Below, in pieces: positions 27,836 to 37,300 of a DNA stretch of 64,000 bases (positions are counted from its first letter, which is position 1; each line of letters opens with the position of its first letter). The notes under the pieces are model-generated. The model did no database searches, was not told the DNA's origin, and saw only the letters and a list, made by a program, of their open reading frames with translations. The position numbers and the translations under genes are program-made. Source of the DNA: Micromonospora sp. U21 (lineage in GTDB: Bacteria > Actinomycetota > Actinomycetes > Mycobacteriales > Micromonosporaceae); NCBI RefSeq assembly GCF_018070045.1, contig NZ_JAGPYK010000008.1, positions 241,657 through 305,656 of the forward strand. Reading direction: 5' to 3'.

Positions 27836-27866
27836 TTGAACATCATTCAACTGGAGCACATATATG
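27836..27866 (+). promoter_or_regulatory. AT-rich promoter with a TTGAA/TTCAA dyad
   Basis: TTGAAC at 27836-27841 and a -10-like CATATA at 27858-27863 are separated by 16 bases in an AT-rich patch that stands out from its GC-rich surroundings. TTGAA (27836-27840) and TTCAA (27846-27850) form a small dyad overlapping the -35, a possible operator for the DUF2637 unit. Confidence 0.5.
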
Positions 27867-27989
27867 ACATCAACTAAAATCAATCGAACGAAGCCGACTG
27901 TCAGGTCGGTCCGCCCCTGTATGACGACGGTAGCCAAGATTGCGCACGCGCTACCTCACCATGGGAGGTGGGCCGTTGGCGACAACTGA
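27864..27989 (+). CDS. Small leader-like protein overlapping the DUF2637 gene
   Basis: A 41-residue basic frame (MTSTKINRTKPTVRSVRPCM, then a second half ending AVGDN) starting ATG with GGAG 9 bases upstream. It ends 14 bases inside the DUF2637 gene if that starts at TTG 27976, which would couple their translation. No family recognised. Confidence 0.35.
   Translation: MTSTKINRTKPTVRSVRPCMTTVAKIAHALPHHGRWAVGDN
27898..27909. repeat. 12-bp direct repeat, copy 1
   Basis: CTGTCAGGTCGG occurs here and again at 30419-30430; the two copies bracket the DUF2637 and replication-relaxation genes. Copy 2 is part of the palindrome GACCTGTCAGGTC. Confidence 0.55.
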
Positions 27990-28833
27990 ACAGCGATCGC
28001 ACGACGTCCGCGCCGATCAGCGGTCGGGGCGCGAGCGGCTGGAAAACCGCATTCAGGTGCTGATCATGTTGTTGATCGGCGGCGCGGCCGGCGCGGCCTC
28101 CTTCCGGCACGTGCATGACGTCGCGGCGGCACACGGCCAGCCGGGATGGCTCGCCTGGGCCGACGCGGTCGTGCTGGAGTTGACGTCGATCGCCGCCGGT
28201 CTGGAACTGCGCCGCCACCGCCGCTCGGGCACCAGCGTCGCCTTCCCGGCGACCGTCCTGACAGTGGCGGTGTTCCTGTCCCTCGCCGCCCAGGTAGTGG
28301 AGGCGGAAGCGTCGGCGATCGGCTGGATCGCCGCCGCGCTGCCGGCGCTCGGCTTCCTGACGATGGTGAAGATCGCCCTCGGCCGCGCCGACCCCGCCCC
28401 ACCCGAGCGAACCGCCCGCCCCACGCAGGTCGCCCCAGGACCGCCGCTGATCGCGGACGCCGCGGTCCCGGACACCCGCGAGCCGGTCCCCGCACCGCCA
28501 CTGCCGGTCCCCGCGAGCACTGAAGCGGTCCGGGACTGCACCGCCGCGGTCCCCGCCCCGGCGGACCAGGACCCGGCGGCCCCGGACCGACGGGCCGAGG
28601 ACACGCCGGTCCGGGACCGAGGCCCGGGGATCACCGCGCTGGTCCCGGCCGCCCGGACCGCCGCCCGCACCCTCGACGCCCACGGAACACCGCTGTCCCG
28701 CAAGGCCCTCGCCGGACAGCTGCGCGCGGACGGGCACCAACTGTCCAACGCCACCGCCTCAGTACTCGTGCGCGTCCTGCGCGGCGAGAGCACCCCACCC
28801 GCGCCGGACCTGTCACACCGGGAGGCCGCGTGA
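27976..28833 (+). CDS. DUF2637-domain protein (SpdB-like) of an integrative or plasmid element
   Basis: A 285-residue protein starting at TTG 27976, chosen because GGGAGGTGGG is 6 bases before it; ATG 27961 is the alternative. Residues 25-130 hold three to four membrane helices (LIMLLIGGAAGAASFRHVHD, TAGLELRRH-like segment, FPATVLTVAVFLSLAAQVVE), as in DUF2637 proteins encoded with replication and transfer genes of actinomycete elements. The C-terminal half is Pro/Ala-rich and ends in a helical RKALAGQLRADGHQLSNATA segment that resembles a DNA-binding tail. It probably helps spread or maintain the element. Confidence 0.78.
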   Translation: MATTEQRSHDVRADQRSGRERLENRIQVLIMLLIGGAAGAASFRHVHDVAAAHGQPGWLAWADAVVLELTSIAAGLELRRHRRSGTSVAFPATVLTVAVFLSLAAQVVEAEASAIGWIAAALPALGFLTMVKIALGRADPAPPERTARPTQVAPGPPLIADAAVPDTREPVPAPPLPVPASTEAVRDCTAAVPAPADQDPAAPDRRAEDTPVRDRGPGITALVPAARTAARTLDAHGTPLSRKALAGQLRADGHQLSNATASVLVRVLRGESTPPAPDLSHREAA

Positions 28834-28895
28834 CAGAACCACCATCTGCGACCTCTGTCAGCCATAGCAGTCGCCGTGAGACCAGCACACGGGTC

Positions 28896-28919
28896 TGTCA
28901 GGAAGCCCGTCTCCTGACA
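28896..28919. repeat. 8-bp inverted repeat TGTCAGGA/TCCTGACA
   Basis: TGTCAGGA (28896-28903) and TCCTGACA (28912-28919) are perfectly complementary with an 8-base loop. Several further TGTCA boxes lie nearby (around 28809, 28856, 29098 and 29109). The cluster is a candidate regulatory or replication-origin region. Confidence 0.55.
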
Positions 28920-29030
28920 AAACCTGACCCGACCTGGCAGAGGGAACACCGGCCCGTCCGTCACCGCAGGGCGACCAGTGCACACCGTGCCCTCCATCGC
29001 CCTGTTCGGATCCTCGAAGGAGCAACACGC

Positions 29031-29306
29031 ATGCTGACGCAGCTCAGCGGCCCTCACCCGCACCACCAGAGTCATCACCGACCTGCGGCGCACTCGCTGT
29101 CAAACCACTGTCAAGGCGGAACCGGTGTGGCCGGCCGTGTCGACGTCGGTGTCGGTCTCCGTTGCACCGTCCGCCTTGATCCTGACCCCCAAACCGACCC
29201 GCCGATCCCGCCTACAGCCCAGGTCAGGCCCCCTTTCAGAAGTGCGGGGCGGCTCCAGACACACCCTCATGTGTGGGGTGTCCCCCCAGGGGCAGCCCAT
29301 GCGTAA
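29031..29306 (+). CDS. Low-complexity small protein coupled to the replication-relaxation gene
   Basis: A 91-residue frame with GAAGGAG 8 bases before its ATG and a stop (TAA 29304-29306) inside the start of the next gene (ATGCGTAA). It is His/Pro/Thr-rich (for example SGPHPHHQSHHRPAAHS) with no known domain. The good ribosome binding site and overlap support translation, but base composition alone could produce such a frame. Confidence 0.4.
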   Translation: MLTQLSGPHPHHQSHHRPAAHSLSNHCQGGTGVAGRVDVGVGLRCTVRLDPDPQTDPPIPPTAQVRPPFRSAGRLQTHPHVWGVPPGAAHA

Positions 29307-30237
29307 ACCGCTACCGGATCCGGACCCGCTGCTGCGTCTACAGGCCAGCATCACCGCCCGCGACGACCGCCTCCTCGGCTGGCTCTACGACCATGGAGTC
29401 CTCACCACCGATCAGATCGGCGCCGCACTGTTCCCCTCCCTGGACTTCGCCCAACGCCGGCTACGCCGCCTCACCGTCCTGCGGGCGACAGACCGGTTCC
29501 GGCCCAACCGGGCCTACGGCGGCTCCTACCCGTACCACTACGTCCTGGACCAGCTCGGCTACGACCACGTCCACGCCCAACGGGGACTCGGACGACCACG
29601 CCGGGACCAGGCCCGCCGCCGCAAGCAGTCCCTGACCGCCCGGCCGGACCTGCCGCACCTGCTCGGCGGCAACCAGGTCTTCATCGACCTCGCCGCCCAC
29701 GCCCGCACCCACCCCGACACGGCCCTGGACCGGTGGCAGCCCGCGTCCGCCTTCCACGAGCCCGGCGTGTTCTACCGCCGAGGTGGCAATCCGCAGATGA
29801 TGGTCCGCGGACCGAGCGGACTGCCCCGCCCCGACGGCGCCGGGGTGTGGACCGAGCACGGACGGTCCGTGCCGTTCTTTCTCGAGTACGACACCGGCCG
29901 CGAACGCCTCAACATCCTCACCGAGAAAATCGCCAAGTACGAACGGCTGGTCTGCCTCAGCAACTGGGCGTGGCCGGTCCTGTTCCATCTACCCTCCGCC
30001 CGCCGCGAGGCGAATCTGCACCACCGCCTCGCCGAGGTCGGTCCGCAGGCGATCATCGCCACCACCACCGCCGAACTGCGCGCCGCCACCGGCGCCAGCC
30101 CCGCCGAGCAGGTGTGGCAGCTATCCGGCTCCGGCGCCGGCCGGCACCGCCTCATCGACCTGCCCTACACCGACACCACCCACGACGCCGAGTTTCCCAA
30201 CCTCGCCGCGCCCGGCCCGAGCGGGCGGGCGGCCTGA
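29299..30237 (+). CDS. Replication-relaxation family protein
   Basis: A 312-residue protein matching the replication-relaxation family found on actinomycete plasmids and integrative elements. Visible blocks are the N-terminal winged-helix-like ARDDRLLGWLYDHGVLTTDQ with FAQRRLRRLTVLR, a central HYVLDQLGYDHV, and the acidic EYDTGRERLNILTEKIAKYE. Its exact reaction is not established; the family was named from its role in plasmid replication. ATG 29299 is chosen because it overlaps the preceding frame's stop. Confidence 0.85.
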   Translation: MRKPLPDPDPLLRLQASITARDDRLLGWLYDHGVLTTDQIGAALFPSLDFAQRRLRRLTVLRATDRFRPNRAYGGSYPYHYVLDQLGYDHVHAQRGLGRPRRDQARRRKQSLTARPDLPHLLGGNQVFIDLAAHARTHPDTALDRWQPASAFHEPGVFYRRGGNPQMMVRGPSGLPRPDGAGVWTEHGRSVPFFLEYDTGRERLNILTEKIAKYERLVCLSNWAWPVLFHLPSARREANLHHRLAEVGPQAIIATTTAELRAATGASPAEQVWQLSGSGAGRHRLIDLPYTDTTHDAEFPNLAAPGPSGRAA

Positions 30238-30415
30238 CGGCGGCGGGGCAGACGGACGCGTCGCGCGGTGTAGGTGGCCTTACGCCGCCCCCGCGCGCCC
30301 ACACCCGCCACCTCGTGGCAGCGAACGCCGCGCATCGTATGGCCCCGGGGGCGGGACAGGGGCGCGGGCCGTAGGTCACCAGTGCAGCGCCCGGCGTACC
30401 TCAACAGCTCTCACG

Positions 30416-30430
30416 GACCTGTCAGGTCGG
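30416..30430. repeat. 12-bp direct repeat copy 2 inside a perfect palindrome
   Basis: GACCT (30416-30420), spacer GTC and AGGTC (30424-30428) form a perfect dyad. It contains CTGTCAGGTCGG (30419-30430), identical to 27898-27909. The rest of the 283-base gap between the flanking genes shows no gene. Confidence 0.55.
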
Positions 30431-30520
30431 CCTCCGGCGACAGAACCGGCGACCGCCCCTACACCCACACCAGCCACCCTGCGCTATGCCCGGCGTGGCG
30501 GAGAGACCAGCCGGTCGATC

Positions 30521-33500
30521 TCAGGCGGCGATGGCCCGAGCGGCGGCGTACATGTCGGCCGGGAGCCGATGCTGCAGCCGCCAGATGATGCGCATGGGTC
30601 GATCGCCGCTGTGCTCTTGGTACGTCATTGGCCCGGCGTACAGGTACGGCGGCACGCCCAGGTCGCGGTCGGCAAGCTTGGTCTCTCGGACGAACAGGTG
30701 CACCGTCGACCCGCGCTCGGCGTGCTGGATGTAGCGCTGCCCGGTCCCCGACGCCGACGACGTGGTGCTCTGCGACTCCCACTGGAACAGGCTGTCGGTG
30801 ATGGCCCGGTCGGCATACATCGTGGTGGGGGAGTAGTGCTCCTCGGACTTGACCAGGGTGACGAAGAAGAGGTCGGCCCGCTCGTCCGGCAGCCACTTCA
30901 CGCCCTCGCGCAGCGACCCCGGGTTCGTCATCCCGAAGGCCGCGCACGCCTCGTTTCGGCTGTAGCGAGCGTGCACCCGCAGTGGCACCCGGTCCGACGC
31001 CGGCTCCGGCGTGACCCGGTGGATCCGATCCCGTAGGACCTCGGCGACCTGGCGCAGCTCGGCGCAGCGCGCCGGCTCCGCCCAGAGCCGCTTCAGCCGG
31101 GCGTCGCGCTCGGTCAGCGACACCGACGGCCCCCAGAGGCTGAAGTGCAGCAGGTCCAGCAGTCGGCCGCCGCCGGGGCGTTCGCCGCCTGCGACCCGGG
31201 CCAGCAGGTCCAGCCGGTCGACGTCGTCGGTGTGCAGCATCCGCCCGATAGCCCGTCCGAGCTCGCGGTCGTCCGGCCCGGCGGTCGAGGTCTCGATGCC
31301 CGCCAGGCGCCGCAGCCCGGCCCACCCGCCGATGCTGGCTGACCGGTAGACGTCCTCGATCTCCAGGCTGCTTCCGTGCAGGAACTCGGCCAGGCTCACG
31401 TCGCCGAGCTGCCGCAGCTCCGCCACCAGGCCGTTCTTCGACGTCGGCAGGGCCGACTTCAGGTTGGCGAGCACCACCGCCTTAGCCACCCGGTTCAGCT
31501 CGACGTGACAGCCGCTCGGCAGCGACGGGAAGTCATCCCGGACGGCCGCCTCGACGGCCCGCCGGCTGACCCCGGTCAGCGCCCGCCAGCGCAGGTCGAA
31601 CCGGAAGTTGGCGTGCTGCCCGCCGATGAAGTCGAGCACCGTCAGGCAGGGCTTGTCGTCGTCCAGGCGCAGACCGCGGCCGAGCTGCTGCAGGAAGATC
31701 GTGGCGCTCTCGGTGGGCCGCAGCATGAGGATCGTGTCGACCATTGGCAGGTCGATGCCCTCGTTGAACAGGTCCACGGTGAAGAGCACCCGCAGTTCAC
31801 GGTTGCGGAACGCTGTCAGCAGCGACTGCCGCCCGGCGGCGTCGACCCGCGAGGTCACCGCCGCCGACGGTACGCCGTGCTGTGTGAACCAATCCGCCAT
31901 GAACTCGGCGTGCCCGATGCTCACGCAAAAACCGAGGGCCCGCATCCGCCCGACGTCGGCGGTGTCGCGTACCGCCCGCAGGATCATCCGCGCCCGGGCG
32001 TGGTTGCCGGTGTAGACGCCGTCCAGCTCGGCCGGGTCATACCCCTGCCCCCGCTTCCAGCGCAGCTGCGACAGGTCGACGTCGTCGTGCAGCCCGAAGT
32101 ACTGGAACGGACACAGCAGTTGTCGCTCCAACGCCTCCCACAGGTGCAGCTCCACGGAGGCGCGGCCTTCGAACCACCGCCGCACGTCGCCGCCGTCGCT
32201 CCGGTCGGGGGTCGCGGTCAGCCCCAGCAGTACGCGTGGCCGCAGCCGCTCCAGCAGTCGCGCGTACGTTGGCGCCTCGGCGTGGTGGAACTCGTCGACG
32301 ATGACCATGTCGTACGCCTCGGGGTCGATCTCCTGCCGGTGTAGCGACTGGATCGAGGCGAAGACGTACTTCCAGTCCTTCGGCCTATCGCCGCCGACGA
32401 GGGTCTCGCCGAAGCTGCCGTCCCCCATCACCTGCCAGAACACCGAGCGGCTCTGCCGGAGGATCTGCTCCTGATGGGCGACGAACAGCAGCGAGTCGAC
32501 GCGGCCGGCCTTGCGCAGCCGGCGGTAGTCCAACGCTGCCACCACGGTCTTGCCGGTGCCGGTCGCCATCACCACCAGGTTCCGCCAGCGGCCGTGGACC
32601 AGCCGCTCGCCGTCGAGGTCGTCGAGGATCTGCTGCTGGTACGGGAACGGCCGGACGTCCAGGTTCGCGATCTCGGTCTGCGCCTCGTCGGGGCGCTCGC
32701 CGCGCAGCGCGATGCGCAGCCGCTCGGCGTCCTTAACCGGGTCGTACGCCTCGAAGGCCGAATCGTTCCAGTAATCGGTGAACGTCGCCTCGAAGGTGTC
32801 GATGACGTGCGGCTGCTCCAGGTTCGAGATCCGCACGTTCCACTCGATGCCGTCGACCAGCGCAGCCTTGGAGAGGTTGGACGAGCCGACGTATGCGGTC
32901 GTCGTGCGGTTGGTGCGGCGGAACAGCCACGCCCTGGCGTGCAGCCGGGTGGTCCTGGTCTCGTAGGAGACTCTGATGTCGGCGCCGAGTTCGGCGAGCC
33001 GGTCCAGGGCCCGCTGGTCGGTCGCCCCCATGTATGTCGTGGTGATGACGCGAAGCCGGCCGCCGCGAGCGATCAGGTCCCGGATCGCCGGCTCCACGAT
33101 GCGTAGGCCATGCCACTTGATGAACGCGCAGAGCAACTCAACCTCATCGGCCGAAGCCATCTCGTGGGTGACCTCGTGGCCGATGCGCGGCTGGTGGCGG
33201 CCGTTGACCAGCAGCGCGCCGGTGGAGAGCGGGGTCGTGGGGCGCACCGGGAAGGTGGGTGCGGCGGGCGGCGTCGTTGGGGCGGCGATGCCCCACAGCA
33301 GGCGCTGGGCATCGGCGACCGCGCCGTCGGCGCCGATGGCGCGCGGCTGGGCCTCAGCGATGCTCTCCACGATCCGGTTGGTCAGCTCAACCTGGCGCGC
33401 GACCTTGTCGTCCCCACCGCCGATGGCGAGCAGCGCCCGGCGGGCCAGCGCCGCGATGTGCCGGGCGAGGACATCATGCGTATCGGCCGGGTCGAGCTTG

Positions 33501-33595
33501 TTGTGCTGGATGAGGGCGGGGTCGACGTGCTCAAGCCGGTCGGCAAGTTGCTGGGTGATCAGGTGCTCGTAGATGCCCCGCTCAAGATCCGACAT
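30521..33595 (-). CDS. PLD-like/SF2 helicase/DUF3427 protein, probable phage-defence factor
   Basis: A 1024-residue protein with three parts. Residues 120-250 are a phospholipase D-like domain with LHARAWLFRR (H219) and YVGSSNLS; the usual HxK lysine is Arg221, so nuclease activity may be altered. Residues 315-680 are a superfamily 2 helicase with Walker A ATGTGKT (344-350), VIVDEFHH (434-438), GLTATPDRSD and QQLGRGLR. The rest resembles DUF3427, ending in a small SH3-like region that reads WQSQSTTSSA-like. Such proteins occur in defence islands. It lies 783 bases upstream of and divergent to the dpd arm. Confidence 0.83.
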   Translation of the reverse strand: MSDLERGIYEHLITQQLADRLEHVDPALIQHNKLDPADTHDVLARHIAALARRALLAIGGGDDKVARQVELTNRIVESIAEAQPRAIGADGAVADAQRLLWGIAAPTTPPAAPTFPVRPTTPLSTGALLVNGRHQPRIGHEVTHEMASADEVELLCAFIKWHGLRIVEPAIRDLIARGGRLRVITTTYMGATDQRALDRLAELGADIRVSYETRTTRLHARAWLFRRTNRTTTAYVGSSNLSKAALVDGIEWNVRISNLEQPHVIDTFEATFTDYWNDSAFEAYDPVKDAERLRIALRGERPDEAQTEIANLDVRPFPYQQQILDDLDGERLVHGRWRNLVVMATGTGKTVVAALDYRRLRKAGRVDSLLFVAHQEQILRQSRSVFWQVMGDGSFGETLVGGDRPKDWKYVFASIQSLHRQEIDPEAYDMVIVDEFHHAEAPTYARLLERLRPRVLLGLTATPDRSDGGDVRRWFEGRASVELHLWEALERQLLCPFQYFGLHDDVDLSQLRWKRGQGYDPAELDGVYTGNHARARMILRAVRDTADVGRMRALGFCVSIGHAEFMADWFTQHGVPSAAVTSRVDAAGRQSLLTAFRNRELRVLFTVDLFNEGIDLPMVDTILMLRPTESATIFLQQLGRGLRLDDDKPCLTVLDFIGGQHANFRFDLRWRALTGVSRRAVEAAVRDDFPSLPSGCHVELNRVAKAVVLANLKSALPTSKNGLVAELRQLGDVSLAEFLHGSSLEIEDVYRSASIGGWAGLRRLAGIETSTAGPDDRELGRAIGRMLHTDDVDRLDLLARVAGGERPGGGRLLDLLHFSLWGPSVSLTERDARLKRLWAEPARCAELRQVAEVLRDRIHRVTPEPASDRVPLRVHARYSRNEACAAFGMTNPGSLREGVKWLPDERADLFFVTLVKSEEHYSPTTMYADRAITDSLFQWESQSTTSSASGTGQRYIQHAERGSTVHLFVRETKLADRDLGVPPYLYAGPMTYQEHSGDRPMRIIWRLQHRLPADMYAAARAIAA

Positions 33596-33826
33596 CGGAG
33601 TAACCTAACCAGCCCGCCGCGAGTTGTGGAGGCCGCTGTACCGCTAATGGCGGGACCGATCCAGCTTTGCCCGAGTTGATGCCATGTAGTGGCAAGGTTG
33701 TCGGATCTCGGACAGAGGCTACGTGTATCGATGAAACGGGTCCTTTACCGACCGCCGCCTCCCATGCCTTCATGTCGTGGTGGCCTGCGGCGGTAGGGAA
33801 GGGCCGGTGACCTGGGATGGGACGCA

Positions 33827-33852
33827 CCGCCCGGGCAGTAGTTGCCGGGCGG
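33827..33852 (+). terminator. Perfect GC-rich hairpin
   Basis: CCGCCCGG (33827-33834), 10-base loop, CCGGGCGG (33845-33852). No T-run follows, so it may be a terminator of actinomycete type or an insulator before the next promoter. Confidence 0.5.
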
Positions 33853-33873
33853 CAGCATTAACTGCGGAGGTTA

Positions 33874-33902
33874 TTGACAGCGCAAGAAGGCCGGTCTAGG
33901 CA
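33874..33902 (+). promoter_or_regulatory. Near-consensus vegetative promoter
   Basis: TTGACA at 33874-33879, 17 bases, then TAGGCA at 33897-33902. The -35 is a perfect match to the major sigma factor consensus. It drives the ATPase remnant and, with no terminator seen after it, probably the dpdE-D operon. Confidence 0.65.
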
Positions 33903-33986
33903 GACCGATCGGTTGAATACCGAGGGTCTCGCTAGAAGGACTCCTGACGGTAGGGTCCAGGAACGCCTTGTGGGAGGTGGGTATCG

Positions 33987-34388
33987 ATGCTTGCTGGGCT
34001 GGAAATGCCGCCCGCGGCCGAAGCGGGGCGGGTTATCACTGCGGGCCTCCCAGGCCTGCACTCCGGTAACCACCGTGGCGTCGTGGTTCACTCAGTGACG
34101 GGGGCGGGCAAGTCCAACGTGATGGTGCGGGCGGCCGTCGAGGTTGCCGGCGCCGCCGAGCCGCTGATCGTCACCGCTCCGAACAACGAGGAAGGCGACC
34201 ACCTAATCGCCGTCCGGCTGCACAAGGCGCCGAAGCCGCCCATCGGCGGTCTCCTCGCTGCCGACTCCAGCCCTCGAACCGAGTCATGGTTCATAACGTG
34301 GTGTGGGGCGGCGCCAAGCGGTTTCGGGCCGCGGCCATCCAATACGGCGGCGCTGGCCGCTAGGCAGGTGACGCCACGTGTCCACTGA
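33987..34388 (+). pseudogene. AAA/helicase ATPase N-terminal fragment
   Basis: A 133-residue frame with GGGAGGTGGG before its ATG. Residues 30-90 look like the P-loop start of an ATPase/helicase (GVVVHSVTGAGKSNVMVRAA, P-loop TGAGKS at 38-43, then EPLIVTAPNNEEGDHLIAVR). The rest of the ATPase is missing and residues 95-133 look like read-through in a shifted frame. I treat it as a decayed 5' gene end. A second piece, MVHNVVWGGAKRFRAAAIQ, at 34286-34363 may be another remnant. Confidence 0.6.
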
Positions 34389-37300
34389 CGCTGTCACTAG
34401 GGTCGGTGACATCTTCGTCCGACATCCAACCTACGGCATCGGTAAGCTTCGGAAGGGTTCCGGCACCGTTCGATTCTTCGACGGACCGACAACTGGCGAG
34501 ATTTCCATCCCCGTGGATGGGCTCACCTTGGCACCGATGCGATTGGAAAAGCACCAGCGGGTATGGTGTCGCCACGGCGGCACCTGGCAGGCGGGGTTCG
34601 TGGATGCCTGCGACTTACGCGGCAAGGAATACCTGGTCGACTTCCCCAATGGTAATTCCGAATATGTCAGTACCGATCGCCTGTACGTTCGGTGGTCACA
34701 GCCAGTTCATGATCCGGTGACCCTGTTGAAGGCTGGCACCACGGAAAGCCGCTTTCTGCATAATCGCCGGGCGGCATTCGTTGCTGATATTCTCCGTCAG
34801 CGTGCCGCTGCGCAAGGGTTAGCCGGAATTTGGTCGTCCGGCGTCGAGATTCATGCTCATCAGGTTGGGGCTGCGCGGCGAATCCTTGCTGACCCGGTGA
34901 AACGATACCTGCTCGCCGATGAGGTTGGTCTGGGAAAGACGGTCGAGGCCGGCATGGTGCTGCGCCAACTCCTGCTCGACGGCGCAGGGGATGCTCTCGT
35001 CGTGGCTCCGGACGGTTTGACCGACCAGTGGCGAGCCGAATTGCTGTCGAAGTTCCGTGTAGATCAGTTTCCAGGACGAGTGCATGTCCTTGATCATTCG
35101 GATATTGAGTCAGTTACCCCGACCGGCCGGCTTATCGTCATCGTCGATGAGGTTCACCGGCTGACAGCGACCGCAGACGGCGGCAGTGGAAACTCCTATC
35201 GGCATCTATGCGAGGTTACTCACGAGGCGTCGAGCGTGTTGCTGCTGTCGGCGACGCCGGTGCGGTCGAACGAAGACGGGTTCTTGCGGATGCTTCACCT
35301 GCTCGATCCCACGGCCTATCCCCTCGATGGCCTTGCGCAATTCCGGCACCGTGTGGAAATCCGCGATGATCTAGCGCAGGCCCTGGCTTCGCTCGGCGAG
35401 GACACCCCGCTGATGTTCTTGAATGAACCTAGCGCGACCCTGCGCCGATTGCTGCCGGATGAGGAGTGGCTTCAGCAGGAACTTGACGTGCTTGATCGCC
35501 GAATCTTGGACCGGGATACCGAGGCGGTACGCGATGTCTGCCGCCGGGTGCGCATGCAACTCGCCGAGACGCATCGCATCCACCGTCGGATGATCCGAAC
35601 GCGTCGGAGTGCGTCGCTGGCCCGCCTCTTTCCGGTGCGCGGGCGGACGGTTGTACGGGATTGGCTGCTGACCGATCCCGACCAGCGGCGGCCAGAAATC
35701 CTGACAATGATCGAAAATCTTCGCGTTGAGCTCGCCGCACTTGAGTCGGGGGACCCACAAGACGTATTCCGCACGGTCCTCGGCCGGGCCATGGCGCCGG
35801 TGACTGCGCTTGCCGATCTTGCACAGGCACTGCGGCGCGAGTCCGGCCACGACCTTGACGACGTGGAGGCGGCATCGCTGGTGGGTTTTGCTGGCACCGC
35901 ACTTGCATATTCGATTGCGGCTCAAATCGAAACGATCCTTGCCTGTGACACTGACGTGGACCGTCTCACGGCAATGGTGCAATGGGCATGGCCGTGTGTC
36001 GGCAGTCATCGCATTGCGGTGGTCTGTTCGTTTCCTGCGACCGCCGAAGCCGCCGCCGAACGGTTGGAGGCCCAGTTCGGTGTGGGCCGGGTGGTCCGCC
36101 TGTTGTCGAAGATGAGCGCAGCGGAGAGGGCCGAGGCGGCCCGGCGCTTCGTCGAGGAGCCGTCCGGTGCTGTGATCGTGATGGACCGTGGCGGCGAAGA
36201 AGGTGTAAATCTGCAGGTCGTCGAGGAGGTGTTGCACCTGGATTTACCAGTGAACGTCGGCCGGATTGAGCAGCGTCTTGGGCGATTTGATCGGTGGGCT
36301 CAGAGCAATTACTCAGCCAGAGCCCCGGTTCGCTCGAAAGCGTTCCGTGAGACAACCGCCAGCCTTGACGTGCACCTGGGAGGATGGCGCCAAGCCCTTG
36401 ATGAAGGGCTGAGCTTGTTCGGGGAGTCTAGCGCAACCCTGCAATACGTCCTCAGGGACGTCGAACGCGAGTTCCTCGCCGACGCGATCGACCGCGGGCT
36501 GCCCTATGCCAGTGAGCGGATGGCCGAGCGCCGCGACGATCTCGACGCGCAGCGGCGGCGAATCGACGGTCAGGACCTGCTCGACGCAATTGAGGAGCGC
36601 GCCGAGGACGAGCAGCTGGCCAACAGTATGAATCAAGCCGACCGCGCGGACGCCACACTTAGCAGGTTCCGAGGCTATGTGGTCAAGATGCTCGGGTTCA
36701 CCGAGGACGTTGACAAGCACAGCACTCGTTTCGGCATCAGCACCAAACACCCACCCCGCGTGACAGAATCGGACGTACACAAGATCGGACCGGAAAACCT
36801 GCGCCGCCGCTACGCCCACCGGCGCGTTAGGGCAGTGAACGGATCCGGATTATTGCGATGGGGTGAACACCTCGTCGACCGGTTCGCCGACCTGGCGATG
36901 CGCGACGACCGTGGGCGCGCCTTCGCGATCGAGATCCGCCAACCGCGCCGCGAGCCCGGCTCCAGCCTCGTTCTGTTCATGTTCAGCGTGATCGTCACGG
37001 CGGACCCCGCGCCGGTGGACGATTTGCACGTCGTCGACCAGGCGGCTGCGGCCGCGGCAACCGTACGGCTGGGCCAACTGTTTCCGCCACGCCAGGAGCG
37101 GGTGTGGTGGCGACCTGACTGGGGGGAGCCCCCCGAGGAGGTCTGCCAGACCCTCGATGCTGCGGACGGCGACAACCTGGGCAGCCGCCCGGAGCGATTC
37201 GAACAGCTGACCCAGTTTCTGAACTGGTCGGATCTGTGCGAAGGGGCGGCGCGCGAGGCGTCGCGGTTGGTCGCGCAGCGCTCGAGCGTTCAGCAGCATG

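Larger units (their letters stand above)
33596..33986. other. Intergenic region between the divergent helicase and the ATPase remnant
   Basis: It contains a strong hairpin (33827-33852) and a near-consensus promoter (33874-33902), listed separately, and otherwise nothing recognisable. The stretch 33650-33800 has visibly lower GC than the flanks. Confidence 0.6.

Noticed and set aside
23291..27900. CRISPR array or tRNA gene in the degraded region
   Set aside because: No regular repeat-spacer pattern and no cloverleaf-forming sequence was seen.
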